From contig NC_052618.1 of assembly GCF_016545825.1 (NCBI RefSeq), forward strand, positions 506,001-570,000: a stretch of DNA of 64,000 nt, given 5' to 3'. Under the pieces are notes generated by a model. That model was given only the letters and a program-made list of their open reading frames with translations. It had not been told where the DNA came from and ran no database searches. Numbering within the stretch: the first letter of the stretch is position 1; each line of letters starts with the position of its first letter. Made by a program: the position numbers and the translations under genes. Positions 48,362 to 61,200 of this stretch are shown in pieces. The stretch comes from Eucalyptus grandis. Lineage: Eukaryota > Streptophyta > Magnoliopsida > Myrtales > Myrtaceae.

Positions 48362-48888
48362 ATTTGAGCATGTTCTATATTCTTCCACATGAACTACATG
48401 TATGTACAATCTTCTTATGGGAATGGATTGAAGGTTGTTTGCAACCTCCTATTTGAGTTTTTGGGTATTTCTTAACCTATTCATTGCTTCCCCACTTGAA
48501 GCAAACAATGAGCCTCGATTTTAATAAACAGTAAAACTAGTTCATTGCAATACAATAAAAATATACAATAGTAAGCAAACATCATATCGAATGAATAAAA
48601 CATTTCATTGTAAAATGATAGGGATTACAATATAGGATTTCACATCCAATCCATTCCACTCAAATAGCCATCATCAAGTGCAAAGAGGGGGCCAAGGGGA
48701 TGCTAACAAGTGTCATCGGCCCCTTGGTTTGTGGGTGTTGAATTCGCTTCTCTCAATTTTGTGCTTGATTTAACGAAATTTTAGCCGCAACAATTTTATT
48801 TTTCTTGAGACCAAATATGGCAATTTCGTTGAGCGAACTGGTCTCTGATAAACCGACGCCAGTTATTCGCGAGAAAAATTAGATCTTC

Positions 48889-49945
48889 ATGACCACTCAT
48901 TTTTGGGTCACCAGAAGTATTAGTTAGCGGCATCTTAGTTGACTATGACATGCAGAGGTTGATTTTGAATGTTCGATTCAGTATATTTTTTTTATATCAT
49001 ATTTTGGACGATTGAATGGAAATTAAAATTATTAAAATTCTAGGATTTCCGCAGCCTGATTTCACTACTTTGAACCGGCAAAGAGGCCTGGCTTTACAAC
49101 GCACAAATTCTTATGAATATCTACTAAACTTAAGGGTCCGTTTACTTTACAAAAAAATGAATAATTTAAAAAAAAATCCTAAAAGAGATCGCTTATATGG
49201 TTTTTGCAAAAATGAATGAATAAAAAAAATTTCATCATCTACAAAATATTGAAACTCAAATTGTTGTTTATAATAAAAATTATTTTTTTGGCTAATTAAT
49301 TCAAGTATTATAAGTCATCATTTTGAGGAAATTATCCTTTAAATCATTCATTTTCCGTGAAAAAGATAGAGCATAAATATAATGTGTCCACTCATCTTAT
49401 CCTTCTATGGGTTTTCACTTCCACATTGATGTAAAGAAAATTGTTGTTTATGACCACTCATTTTTCGGTCACCAGAAGTATCAATTAGCGGCATCTCAGT
49501 TGACTATGACATGCAGAGGTTGATTTTGAATGTTTGATTCAGTATTTTTTTTTATATCATATTTTGGACGATCGAATGGAAATTAAAATTATTAAAATTC
49601 TAGGATTTCCGCAGCCTGATTTCACTACTTTGAATATCTACTAAACTTAAGGGTCCGTTTACTTTACAAAAATGAATAATTTAAAAAAAAATCCTAAAAA
49701 AGATCACTTATATGGTTTTGCAAAAATGAATGAATAAAAAAATTTCATCATCTACAAAATATTGAAACTCAAATTGTTGTTTATAATAAAAATTATTTTT
49801 TTGGCTAATTAATTCAAGTATTGTAAGTCATCATTTTGAGGAAATTATCCTTCAAATCATTCATTTTGTGCGAAAAAGATAGAGCATAAATATAATATGT
49901 CCACTCATCTTATCCTTCTATGGGTTTTCACTTCCACGTTGATGT
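48889..49945. repeat. Local tandem duplication inside unit 1 (~560 + ~500 bp)
   Basis: The stretch starting ATGACCACTCATTTTT at about 48889 is repeated from about 49449, including GGCATCT-AGTTGACTATGACATG and a MITE-like segment. Unit 2 (58452-58760) has only one copy, so this event followed the larger duplication or was lost there. Confidence 0.8.
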
Positions 49946-50653
49946 TAAGAAAAGTTATCACTTCAAAAGAAGAAATGTGATATTAAATCAAGTAAGTGGA
50001 TTCATTTTAATCAAATAATGAATATGACATGAACATTAATATTTTAGGTAAAATAAATAAATGAACAAAATAATTAGCTTTGTGCATAAAAATATCAATG
50101 AAAACGTTAGACATGAGATTTTCTCTAATTAGTGAAGTTTACATAACAATTCAAGGAAAAATTTAAAACACACACACATATACGTATATAATTTGGTGTG
50201 ATTCATTATTAATTATACTAGTGCTGTAACTATTAATTATATCAATCTCCCTGAAGTAATACTTTTTCCATCCGGATGGTTTCATTTCGTGTTATTACCA
50301 ATTTGGAAAAAGAAGTAATAACTTGAGAAAACTTGCTGTTGAGATTCCCGGGGTGGTCCACGATTGTTGGCACGATATCTTGCAAATTTGCTACGTTGAT
50401 TTCATTCCTTGTGACATTCGCACGATCTGATCCACCATAATTGATCATTTAGGAAAAAAGAAAAAGTTTATTTGTTAGCAGTTTCAATTCAAATTTGTTC
50501 ATATTTTCAATAATCATTTCGCGTGAATCCAAGCAATAGAAAAATCTACATAATCTTGGTTTCATGGCAATGTTTTTACGACAGGAATCTCGGCATTGTT
50601 GCCTTATATCATGCCTTGAATGCTCCTTGCCCTTTTTGTTCTGTTCTCTCCAC

Positions 50654-50662
50654 TATATAAAA
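50654..50662 (+). promoter_or_regulatory. TATA-like promoter motif kept in both duplication units
   Basis: TATATAAAA is followed 28 bases later by an ATG frame of 20 codons (MEMKPGKPMEMAVNFANDPK). The counterpart in unit 2 is at 59417-59425, where the downstream frame is broken by an earlier stop. It may be the remains of a gene start. No protein family was recognised. Confidence 0.25.
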
Positions 50663-52009
50663 CAGTTGATTTCTTCCTATAAGTTCATGGAGATGAAGCC
50701 CGGGAAGCCTATGGAGATGGCAGTGAATTTTGCGAACGATCCGAAATAGTCTGAGCAGCCGATCGCTTACTAGTACAACGTTCAAGATGTAGCGACGTCA
50801 TTCTCGACCATTGAGAACACATTTTCCAGTTCTGGACGGCTGATATACTACGTTTTCTCATGGAAAGAGTGATTGGAGCATTGCTCAAAACCATCGGTTG
50901 GCAACCGATCTCTCTCTCTCTCTCACTCTTTCGTTGGGCATATCAAACCAAGCATGCTTCACATAAGCATCTCGATAACATTTTCTATCATTACTTATGA
51001 TCTGTTTTGAAATTACTTAAATGTCATGTCAAATTCTCATGTGAGCCGTGGCGAAAAGAATGTGACAAAAATGCTAACATGTAGCATGCTTAATTTGGTG
51101 TTTTGAGAAGTCAGGTTCAGTTCTAATTCGTGACTCTTGGTTTCGAATTTCATTCCTTTTTCTCTTGGGCATTGAAATCATGCATGCTTCACGTTAGCAT
51201 TTCCGTCACAGTTTATTTGTCATAGGATATAAACGATGAAGCAATCCAAAATGACTCAAATTGAACTGCGACCTAGATCGAGGTGACTATAGACATTCGT
51301 GGCAGGCAAAAGGTATATACATAAATTTGTTTGATATTTCAAAAGAATTTTCTTGTTCGAATCAAGAGAATAGAACGTGTTGATTACGACACTACTCGAG
51401 CATGAAAATGTGCTTGGCATAAAGTCATTTCGAGCTCTCATACAAGCAATGGCAAGAAGAATACGATGGAAATGCCAATGTGTAACATGCGTGGTTTGGT
51501 GCATAACGATTGGGGTTCTGATCAATGCTTCAACCCTATTTTGGATCAACAATTTGTCTATGTGCATTGTTTTAGCTGTCCATTCATGTATTGCCAAAGG
51601 CAAAAAGTAATCCCAAAATCCCTCTCTCTATCATTCTCTTCTTATATTTTCCTATTTTAACATTCTAGTTATCTCAATGTACTTCATGGTCTTTGATTTT
51701 ATTGTAAAGATCGAAAATATTTTCTTGTTTTGTCCGTTGGCATACGGGTGTCTAAGTTCAAATCCAATTCAAATCTCTATTTTCTATAAAAAAAAAAAAA
51801 GCCCTCGACCTTTTTGTAACATTGCTCAATTAGAAATGTTTATGTCCAAAATGATCACTATAGAAGTGTTTCATGGGCATAAATGTGCGTGGCAATGTAA
51901 TCTGTACTATGTACATTTGTTATGTATACATCTCTATATCACTGAAATGGGTCAAATGACCACAACATAAGGGAGAGTGGGTTCCTGTGCTACTTGTTTA
52001 TCTATCCAA

Positions 52010-52268
52010 TCTCAAGCTCCATTTGTTTCATGGAAAAACCGTTTCTCTAAAGATAATTATTTTCGTTGTTTACAAAAATGAACAAACAAAAATATTTACA
52101 TTGTCTGAAAATACTTATACATATATTGTCATCAATAATAAATATATTTTTTATCGAATAATTATTTCGACAATCATTTTAAAGAATATATATATATATA
52201 TATATATATTGACAATTTTAAAGAAAATATTTTAAAAATCGTTTATTTTAGGCGTAACAAATGGAGCC
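52010..52268. repeat. MITE-like element with inverted ends
   Basis: It starts GCTCCATTTGTTTCATGG and ends with the inverse form ACAAATGGAGC. The AT-rich interior has a (TA)n run at 52186-52209. The counterpart in unit 2 is at about 60690-60910 and lacks part of the interior. Confidence 0.6.
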
Positions 52269-52269
52269 T

Positions 52270-53660
52270 CACTTCATGTTCCACTTTCAAGCTTTATTTC
52301 CTTTTACTTTTGATCTCCTCCTGATCGGCCCGGCCCATTCACACATTCCTCTATGAGCTTACGTTTTTTTTTTTTTTTTAATTTTAAATTTACTTATTTA
52401 AGAAAAAAATAATATGCGCCATTCTGAATGATTTTCTCAGCACACAAAGCACTACTTTGTACGACGCAATTCTATAAATCTACACTTCTCACTTTTAGAA
52501 ATCCAGGGAAAAAATAATACATAAAACAGAGCAAGGAAAGGATAATTTTTTTTTTTTTTTTGTGATTTTAACCTGTAAGATTAAGTCATTTTATTCCTAT
52601 GACTTATAAATTGAATTGTTCCAAATTACGAATCTTGAAATTTCCGAGAGATGGGTGCGATTTCTCGTCCTCGAGGAACGGAATGCATTAATGCTTAATT
52701 ATTCAAGATTCCCCTTTTAGTATGCGAGGCAAGAGTAGTGTCCAGAAACTCATCGGATCATATGTTCGACTTTATTCGAGCATGTGCAAATCTACTGAAT
52801 GAATATGATTCACATGCTTCCCAATGAGGTGAATGATTGCACAAGAATCTCCCTTTAATAAATTAATAGATTGCTCAAGACAAAACATGACTTTATACGG
52901 TTGGTATTGATGTAAATAATTTTTCACTAATACGGATGTGGACAGTCGTGACCAACGTGAGAAGAGTAAGAAGAGGACGGCAATGACAAAGAAAGAAGAA
53001 AAATGCTAAAAAAAAAATTAAAAATTGTTCATCTAAGCATTGCTATGTTATGTAGGATAGTTAGCATCTACGTCTATGATTTTCAATTAAAATAGGACCA
53101 AATTACCCAAATTAAAATATTTATAATTTAGTTGGCATCAATACACTAAATTTAGGATTTTTTTTTAAATAATTTTCCCTCACTTATTATTATGCATGAA
53201 TCCCTTCACAATCATGTATATCAAAAGAAACTCTACACTAGCCTAATTAGTATAGGGTAAATTCTTTTCTTATAATTTTGGATTAATGTCACAACAAACC
53301 TTAAATTGAAAATTGGTGAACTTGTACTATATTTATTTTAAATTAATTTTCACATCTCAAAAAATCAGTTGAGTGCTCAAAAAATCTCCATCCATTGTTA
53401 GGTCTTTAAAGGAAAAGAGGAGATGATGATGACGGCGGAGGAGGAATAACTAGTGTACCACTAGGAATAACAAGTGGCGAACGGACATCCCGCCACGTGG
53501 AAAGCCCCGGGGGGTCGTCTCCCTAGAACCCCGCTCAAAGGAACCGTTCAACTCCACGAGTACGTCGTTCGCGGCTTCTTCTTCTTTCCTTCCTTCTCCG
53601 ACCCGAACTCCGAAGCGAAATCCCGAACCCGAACCACCACCACCACCACCACCTCCGTTC
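52270..53660. other. Gene-free region leading into the MMT copy
   Basis: AT-rich up to about 53400 and shared with unit 2 up to 53455. The last 200 bases (GC-rich, beginning AATAACAAGTGG) are present only here and probably form the MMT promoter and 5' leader. A (CCA)n run lies at 53633-53653. Confidence 0.5.
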
Positions 53661-53675
53661 TTCCGAGGTCCGACA

Positions 53676-56515
53676 ATGGCGGACGGCGCCGGCGCGTGCG
53701 GCTCGGTGGAGGAGTTCCTGGCGGAATGCGAGCGGTCCGGGGACGCCGCCTTCGCCGCCTTCCTGGAGGTCCTGGAGCGCCTCGAGGACCCGGCCACCCG
53801 GGCCGGGGCGCGGGCCTTCCTGTCCTAGCTCCAGCGGCGGCGAAGGCGCCCGGCCGCCCGCCTCCGAGCAGTGCTTCGACCGGTTCCACTTCCAGATCGA
53901 GGAGATCGTCCTCGACCAGTACCAAGGTGAAACTCTCAGTCTCTTCTCGTCGTCTCGTGTTCGGAGCCGCCGGTGTGGCGCGGTGTCGGAAGCCTCCGAT
54001 GAGGGAGCTTTCTCGGAATGCGATGAATGGATCGTAATCTGAATCGGCGAATCGCGCTGAAATGATCGGAATATCGCTTTCGTCGATTGGAGCTTTTTTT
54101 TTTTTTTTTCGTGATTTCTTGTGCGAATGTGAAGAAGAAAGAACCGATGAGCTGCGACGGCATTGCTCCAAAGTTGATTTTTTATTTTTTTTGTCGCTTT
54201 TATGTTGAGGTTCGATTCGGAGGGAGACGATGCGGAGGGATGAAGTCAGCTTTGAAATACTATGTGTGGTGCATGGATTAATTGTCTGTTGTTTTCACGA
54301 GAAAAGAAAAGGTGAAGTAGGATTGAAGACTGGACAAAAAGATGTTCAGCGGTGTACTTAGTCGGACTTGTCTTGGACAAAAACAGTTCAAACTGCTAGA
54401 TCATTAGATATGGTGTCTCGTTTCTGCCCAAGGCGGAAGCAGAAATTTTTATGAATATAGTCGATTTTGGAGAGGACGCCATTTTCTTGGCTGTTGAACA
54501 TGAGCACCCTTTCGATTCGTCCTGAAATATACTAAACCATAGGTAGCTAGCTGTAAGCATGAAAAGAAGTGGAGACAATTTCATGGCGGTCCGTGAGCTA
54601 ATTTTGATGTGTGAATTGGGCAAAATCCCCATCCAGGTGTGGGTGAGAGACCATATGGTACTGCAACGGGCTAATGGCGTTTACCCATGTCTCTTTTGTA
54701 GCTACCCACGGTGGAAACGGAACAGATCAGGGTAAGCATTCCCTTTGAACGAGCACAGTACTGGTTCCACTTTCCCAGTGCTAGTTGATGAGTAGAAGAC
54801 GAAAATGAAGATATATTTTCCAAAATTTCTGCAGGATCAGAGAAGCTTTCTTTGATATTTTAGTTTATAGAAGACTGATGACTTAAGGGAGAGATATATT
54901 TTGGTACCTCAGCATATAAATTTTCCTTTTGCTCTTTCTTCACCTCAAATGTAATCACATTTTCATAGTATTGGAACCAAATCGGATCTATCATGAAGCT
55001 CCGTACATATACATTCCAAACTAATAAGTAAAATTGTAGCATTTTCTTGATGTATCAGCCTTCCAAACTTTACTATCTCTGTGGCTAAGTCTTGCTTTCA
55101 GGATGTACTATAACAGGAGTGGTCAGTTACCTAGAACTTATGCTGATCATCAATGGAATTGAAACTAGTTCTGATTCCCAAGGAGCAGTATTCATACATA
55201 ACCAGTTACTTTCCCGGCTAATTAGGATTTCATGGATCTCCAAGTATTTATATGTAACTTGTTGCTTTTCCAGATTATTAGGATTTCATGGAGCACCGAG
55301 TGGTTTACCACTTATCATCTTTCTGTGAAGTCAGCTCCACTAGACAATTTTTGCAGGTTATCAGGGAAGGAAGAAGCTGACAATGATGATAATTCCTAGC
55401 ATTTTCGTCCCAGAAGACTGGTCATTCACCTTTTATGAAGGACTAAATAGACATCGAGATTCGATCTTTAAAGATAAGACTGTTGCTGAGCTTGGCTGTG
55501 GCAAGGGGTGGATTACTATTGCAACTGCTGCAAAATGGTCACCCATGAAGGTGATTTTCTTTTCTTCCACCGTACTTCATACAGAGAGTTCTCCTTTTTG
55601 CTATTCTTGTTATATTTGGATTTTAGAATGCACTTGTAGATGTTCTAGCTTCTAGGATCCCAGATTAACTTTTATAAGCAAAAGAAGTTGGTTTATATGT
55701 GTGGATGTTGCTGCAAAATATCCTTGTGATGTGTTAGCGTAGTTTTTGGTCCTCTTTGTTCAGAAGTTTCAGTTTACAATCTGATCTGAAGTTTGTCTAT
55801 GATTGTAATGCAGGTGTATGGTCTTGATATTAATCCTAGAGCAGTGAAGATTTCTTGGATAAACTTATATCTGAATGCTTTGGATGAGAAGGGTCAACCT
55901 ATATACGACAGTGAGGGGAAAACTTTGTTGGACAGAGTGGAGTTTCACGAATCTGATCTACTATCTTATTGTAGAGATAACGATATCAAACTCGAACGGA
56001 TCGTCGGATGCATACCTCAGGTTCTGTTACAAGTGACAGTTTGTAGTTCTTTCAATGTTAATAACATGTCCTAACGGCTATGATTTCCTCTTGCTCCTCT
56101 TTACATTAGAGATGCATAAAATGAATAATTTCGATAATATTTTCCTAAATCGATTGCTTGTATCTCTTACAAAAGTGAATGTGCAAAACAATATTTTTAT
56201 CATCCATGGAAATGTTTAGACATAAATTGTTGTCATGACTAATTATTTTAAGCAATATAAGCAATTACTTGTAGGAATGTTTTCCATATTATTCATTTTC
56301 CATGAAACAAACGAGGTCTCGATTTCATTTAGCTGAGCAGTTGTAGTTATTGTGAATTTGGTGTGTGCATAATTGAGTGACACTGTCAGAATTCAACCTC
56401 TTTCTGCTTTCCTTGTGCAGATCCTCAATCCCAATCCTGATGCTATGTCTAAGATGATAACGGAAAATGCAAGCGAGGAATTCTTGCACTCCTTGAGTAA
56501 CTATTGCGCTTTCAG
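53676..56515 (+). pseudogene. MMT: Methionine S-methyltransferase (MMT), truncated after four exons and broken in exon 1
   Basis: MMT makes S-methylmethionine from methionine and SAM in the cytosol; the complete plant enzyme is over 1000 residues. Only its N-terminal methyltransferase part is here. Exons: 53676-53926, 55357-55550, 55814-56020, 56421-56515. Exon 1 reads GSVEEFLAECERSGDAAF and LERLEDPATRAGARAFLS, then TAG at 53826-53828. The expected QIEEIVLDQYQ resumes in another frame, so there is a stop and/or indel at 53826-53850. Exon 2 is intact (IIPSIFVPEDWSFTFYEGLN, SAM motif ELGCGKGW). Exon 3 carries VYGLDINPRAVKISWINLYL, and exon 4 ILNPNPDAMSKMITENASEE. No later exon occurs before the unit 2 boundary at 57391, so the duplication junction cut the gene. 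Not functional as an MMT. Confidence 0.88.
56110..56315. repeat. MITE-like copy in MMT intron 3
   Basis: AT-rich, with ACATAAATTGTTGTCATGACTAATTA inside and CATTTTCCATGAAACAAACGAG at the right. It belongs to the same family as the copies at 33.6, 49.2, 52.0 and 60.7 kb. Confidence 0.5.
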
Positions 56516-57390
56516 GTTCATTTAGATTTTCATGCTATAAGCTTTTCCATCTACCGCAAATTCAGATTTAACTGCATAATGAAACTATAGTTCTAAGTCT
56601 ATGGTCTTTTTGCTGGGAAAACTTGCTTCTTTACCTCATCTACATATTGACAGTTTAGCTGCATTGAGTTTAACGTTCCATATTTACTTCAAATTATCAA
56701 ACGTCTCCTGATTTCTTTGGGTGATATTGAAAACAGAAGTAGTCTACTGTTTGTTATCTTCATATTGGTTCCTTAAGTAGCTTTTACCTTTTGTTACCCT
56801 TGAAGAAAGTATAAAATCATGCCCGATAATTTTGATGTTGTTCTAGTGGAAACCCATCATGGTGAAAAGCCATGGTTTCACCCCTTTGGTAATTAATTTC
56901 AAAGAATGGGCTAGTTTCTCTGCTCAAATCATCCTCTAAGGTGTTTGATCCTTGTTGAATTTGCTGGTTTTCAGCGTGCTTATCCTTTGTAGCAGCATGT
57001 CACCATATAGGTGCTCCATCAGTAGTATCCCTGCTATTTGTGTCCTATCAATCTTCTATTAACACGTTTTGGGTAGCATTTCGGAAGGATTGAAGAGACA
57101 ACTTGAACACAATTCACCGCAATTGCAAGTTACTGAGAGAAATTTAAAGTCCGCATGACATGAACATGAATGACTACAAATTGACACCTGAAAATGTTTC
57201 GACCTATCTTGTTGAAAATCATATTAATATCACATGGGTCAAAATTTGAGCTATTTATGCAATGACACAAAACAAAATGAAATTCAACATGAGCATGGTG
57301 ACACAACAGAATCTGCCATCCTTTATTCAGAACAGGTTACAATATGAGGAAGAAGTTCATGAGCCAGTCCTTTTCTTGTCTTGATATACA
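56516..57390. other. Sequence after the last MMT exon, no gene recognised
   Basis: It starts with a good GT donor (56516) but contains no further MMT exon such as the GFVEDQFGLGL region expected next. The DNA from about 57060 has no recognised relative in the window. The tandem-duplication junction lies at 57390/57391. Confidence 0.55.
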
Positions 57391-57694
57391 ATATGGGAAT
57401 GAATTGAAGGTTGTTTGCAACCTCCTATTTGAGTTTTTGGCTATTTCTTAACCTATCCATTGCTTCCGCACTTGAAGTAGAGAACGAGCCTCGATTTTAA
57501 TAAACAGTGAAATTAGTCTAGTTCATTGCAATGCAATAAAAATCTACAATAGTAAACAAATATCATACCGGATGAACAAAACATTTCATTGCAAAATGAT
57601 AGGAATTACAATATACGATTTCACATCCCATCCATTCCACTCAAATAGCCATCATTAAGTGCAAAAACCAAAAGAAAAAGCCAAGACAGAATCA

Positions 57695-58066
57695 TCAGAC
57701 CCTCCAAATAGTATTTACCGCCCCCAAAAACAGAATCATCAGGCACACCCAGGCCTTGATGATAATTTCAATTTTGTACCCAGAATCCCCTAAGTTGGCT
57801 TTTACCAGGTGGGAAAAAGTGAGGGCGGAAGAAAGTATGGCCGTGCAATTGAGCCAATATGCAATTGACGTATAGACTTGTCTTCTCGACAGGAGCCCAA
57901 TGAACAGCAAAGAAATGGCAGAGAGAGAAGAAGCCAACGCCGTCGTGTTGACGGCGAAGGCGGGATTCAGGGAAGGTCGCGGATCCACCGCGACCTTCCA
58001 TGCATTGTTGGCGAGCATCGCGGCGACGAACATAAATGAAAGCTGTTGACTCCTCAGGGCTTCCAT
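57695..58066 (-). CDS. Small membrane protein of unknown family (123 residues)
   Basis: Single open frame on the minus strand starting at ATG 58066, preceded by a CT/GA-rich leader (58097-58150) like that of many plant genes here. It is strongly hydrophobic. Likely membrane segments lie at residues 9-25, 43-61 (ALASSLSAISLLFIGLL), 66-88 (YTSIAYWLNCTAILSSALTF) and 101-119 (IIIKAWVCLMILFLGAVNTI). A basic SRRQ lies between the second and third. No family recognised. It is absent from unit 1, where the sequence joins CAAGTGCAAA directly to GAGGGGGCC. An overlapping longer frame on the same strand (58490-57768) is low-complexity and not preferred. It could be a real short gene or a terminal exon. 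Confidence 0.5.
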   Translation of the reverse strand: MEALRSQQLSFMFVAAMLANNAWKVAVDPRPSLNPAFAVNTTALASSLSAISLLFIGLLSRRQVYTSIAYWLNCTAILSSALTFSHLVKANLGDSGYKIEIIIKAWVCLMILFLGAVNTIWRV

Positions 58067-58230
58067 TTCTTCCTGTCAAGAGTACGAACGTCTCACAGCG
58101 AGAGAGAGAGAGGGAGAGATATAGATAGAGAGAGAGAGAAAGAGGAGAGTTGTAACTTGTTAGCGTGTGATCGAGGAACGAATCGCTCCTTTCACGTACA
58201 TCACCAACGAAAACCCCATTAATAGAACGG

Positions 58231-61200
58231 TCCAAAGAGGGGGCCAAGGGGATGCTAACAAGTGTCGTCGGCCCCTTCCTTTTGTGGGTGTTGAATGAAT
58301 TCAATCCTCTCGATTTTGTGCCTAAATTTAACGAAATTTTAGCCGCAACAATTTTATTTTTCTTGAGACCGAATATGGCAATTTCGTTGAGCGAACTGGT
58401 CTCTAATAAAACCAACGCCAGTTGTCCCCGAGAAATTAGATCTTCACGACCGCTCATTTTTCGGTCATCAGAAGTATCAGTTAGCGGCATCTTTGTTGGC
58501 TATAACATGCAAATGTTGATTTTGAATGTTCGATTCAGTACTTTTTATATATCATATTTTCGACGGTTGAATGGAAATAAAATAATTAAAATTCGAGGAT
58601 TTTCGCAGCCTGAATTTACTACTTCAAACCGGCAAAAGGCCTGGCTTTGCAACCGACAAATTCTTATGAATATCTACTCTCCATTTACTTCACAAAATAT
58701 AAATAATAAAAAATTTTAAAATAAAATATCCAGAAATGAATGAATAAAAAAATATCACTTATATCGTTATCACTTCGAAAGACGAAATGCGATATTAAAT
58801 CAAGTAAGTGGATTTGTTTTAATCAAATAATGAATATGACATGAACATTAATATTTTAGGTCAAATAAATAAATGAACAAAATAATTAGCTTTGTGCATA
58901 AAAATATCAATGAAAATATTAGACATGAGATTTTCTCTAATTAGCAAAGTTTACATAACAATTCAAGGCAAAATTTAAAACACACACATATATACGTATA
59001 TATTTTGGTGTGAATCATTATTAATTATACTAGTGCTGTAATTATTAATTATATCAATCTCCCTGAAGTAATACTTTTTCCATCTGGATGGTTTCATTTT
59101 GTGTTATTACCAATTTGGCAAAAGAAGTAATAACTTGAGAATACTTGCTGTTGAGATTCCTGGGGTGGTCCACGATTGTTAGCACGATATTTTGCAAATT
59201 TACTACGTTGATTTCATTCATTTGAAATTCCCACGATCTGATCCACCATAATCGAATTTGTTCACATTTTCAATAATCATTTCGCGTGAATCCAAGCAAT
59301 AAAAAAATCTACATAATCTTGGTTTCATGGCAATGTTTTTACGACAGGAATATCGCCATTATTGCCTTATGTCACACCTTGAATGCTTCTTGCCCTTTTT
59401 GTTATGTTCTCTCCATTATATAAAACAGTTGATTTCTTCATATATGTTCATAGAGAGATGAAGCAACCTGGGAAGCCTATGGACATGGTAGTGAATTTTT
59501 AGAACGATCCGAGATAGTCTAAGCAGCCGACCGCTTACTAGTACAACGTTCAAGATATAGCGACGTCATTCTCGACCATTGAGAACACATTTTTTAGTTC
59601 TGGACGGCTGTTTTTATTACGTTCTCTCTCTCTCTCTCTCGTTCGGCATATCAAACCATGCATGCTTCACATAAGTGTCTCAATAACATTTTCTGTCATT
59701 GCTTATAATCTATTTTGAAATTACTTAAATGTCATGTCAAACTCTCATGCGAGCCGTGGCGAAAAGAATGCGATGGAAATGCTAATGTGTAGCAAGCGTG
59801 ATTTGGTGTTTTGAGAAGTCGGGTTTGATTCTAATTTGTGACTCATAGTTTCGAATTTCATTCCTTTTTCTCTTGGGCATTGAAATCATGCATGCTTCAC
59901 ATTAGCATCTCCATCATAGATTGTTCGTCATAGGATATGAATGATGATGCAATCCAAAATGACTCAAATTGAACTGCGACCTAGATCGAGGTGACTATAG
60001 ACATTCGTGGTAGGCAAAAGGTACATACACAAATTTGTTTGATCTTTTGGAAGAATTTTCTTGTTCGAATCAAGAGAATAGAACGTGTTGATTACGACAC
60101 TACTCAAGCATGAAAATGTGCTTGGCATAAGGTCATTTCGAGCTCTCATACAAGCAATGGTAACAAGAATACGATGGAAATGCCAATGTGTAACATGCGT
60201 GGTTTGGTGCATAACGATTGGGGTTCTGATCAATGCTTCGACCCTATTTGGGATCAGCAGTTTGTCTATGTGCATTGTTTTAGCTGTCCATTCGTGTATA
60301 GCCAAAGGCAAGATGTATTCCCAAAATCCCTCTCTATCATTCTCTTCTTGTATTTCCCCATTTTAACATACTAGTCATCTCAGTGTACTTCATGTTCTTT
60401 GATTTTATTGTAAAGATCCAAAATATTTTCTTGTTTTGTCCTTTGACGTACGGGCATCTAAGTTCAAATCCGACCTTTTTGTAACATTGTTCAATTAATT
60501 ATGTTTATGTCCAAAATGATCACTATAGAAGCATTTTGTTGGGCATAAGTGTGTGTGGCAATGTAATTTGCAATACGTAGATTTGTTTTGTATACATCTC
60601 TATATCATTAAAATGGGTCGATTGACCAAAATAAGGGAGAGGGGGTTCCGATGCCACTTGCCCATCTACCTAATCTCAAACTCAATTTGTTTTGTGGAAA
60701 AATGAATAATTGGAAATCATTTCTTTAAAAATAATCATTTATGTCACTTACAAAAATGAATGAACGAAAAAATTTACATTGTCCAAAAAATATTTATACA
60801 TATGTCGTCGTCAATAATAAATATATATTTCATTGAATAATTATTTTGATCAAGATAAATTATCATTTTAAAGAAAATATTTAATTTTTTTTTTTAACGC
60901 CAAACAACCAAAGCCTTATTTCACGATCCACTTTCAAGCTTTATTTCCTTTACTTTCGATCTTCTACTGATCGGTTCGGCCTGGCCCAGTCCATTCACGT
61001 ATTCCTCTATGAGCTTACGTTTTTATTTTCTAATTTTTTTTTTTTTAAATAATATGCAACATTCCGAATTATTTTCTCAGCACACAAATCACTTCTTTGT
61101 ACGACAAAATTTAATAAATCTGCACTTCTCACTTTTAGAATCCAAGGAAAAATAATACATAATATAGAGTAAGGGAAGGGCGATTTTTTTTTTTGTGATT

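Larger units (their letters stand above)
48418..57390. repeat. Tandem duplication, unit 1
   Basis: The segment beginning ATGGGAATGGATTGAAGG at 48418 recurs at 57391. Homology then continues, with indels, to 53455 in unit 1 and 62137 in unit 2. Unit 1 additionally contains the 5' part of an MMT gene (53.7-56.5 kb). It lacks the small membrane-protein ORF found in unit 2. Confidence 0.8.

Noticed and set aside
51256..51603. 115-codon minus-strand frame conserved at 59964-60311 in the sister unit
   Set aside because: Of about 17 base differences by eye, about nine change the residue, roughly what neutral drift gives. The composition and lack of any recognised motif do not support a protein. Conservation is explained by the recent duplication.
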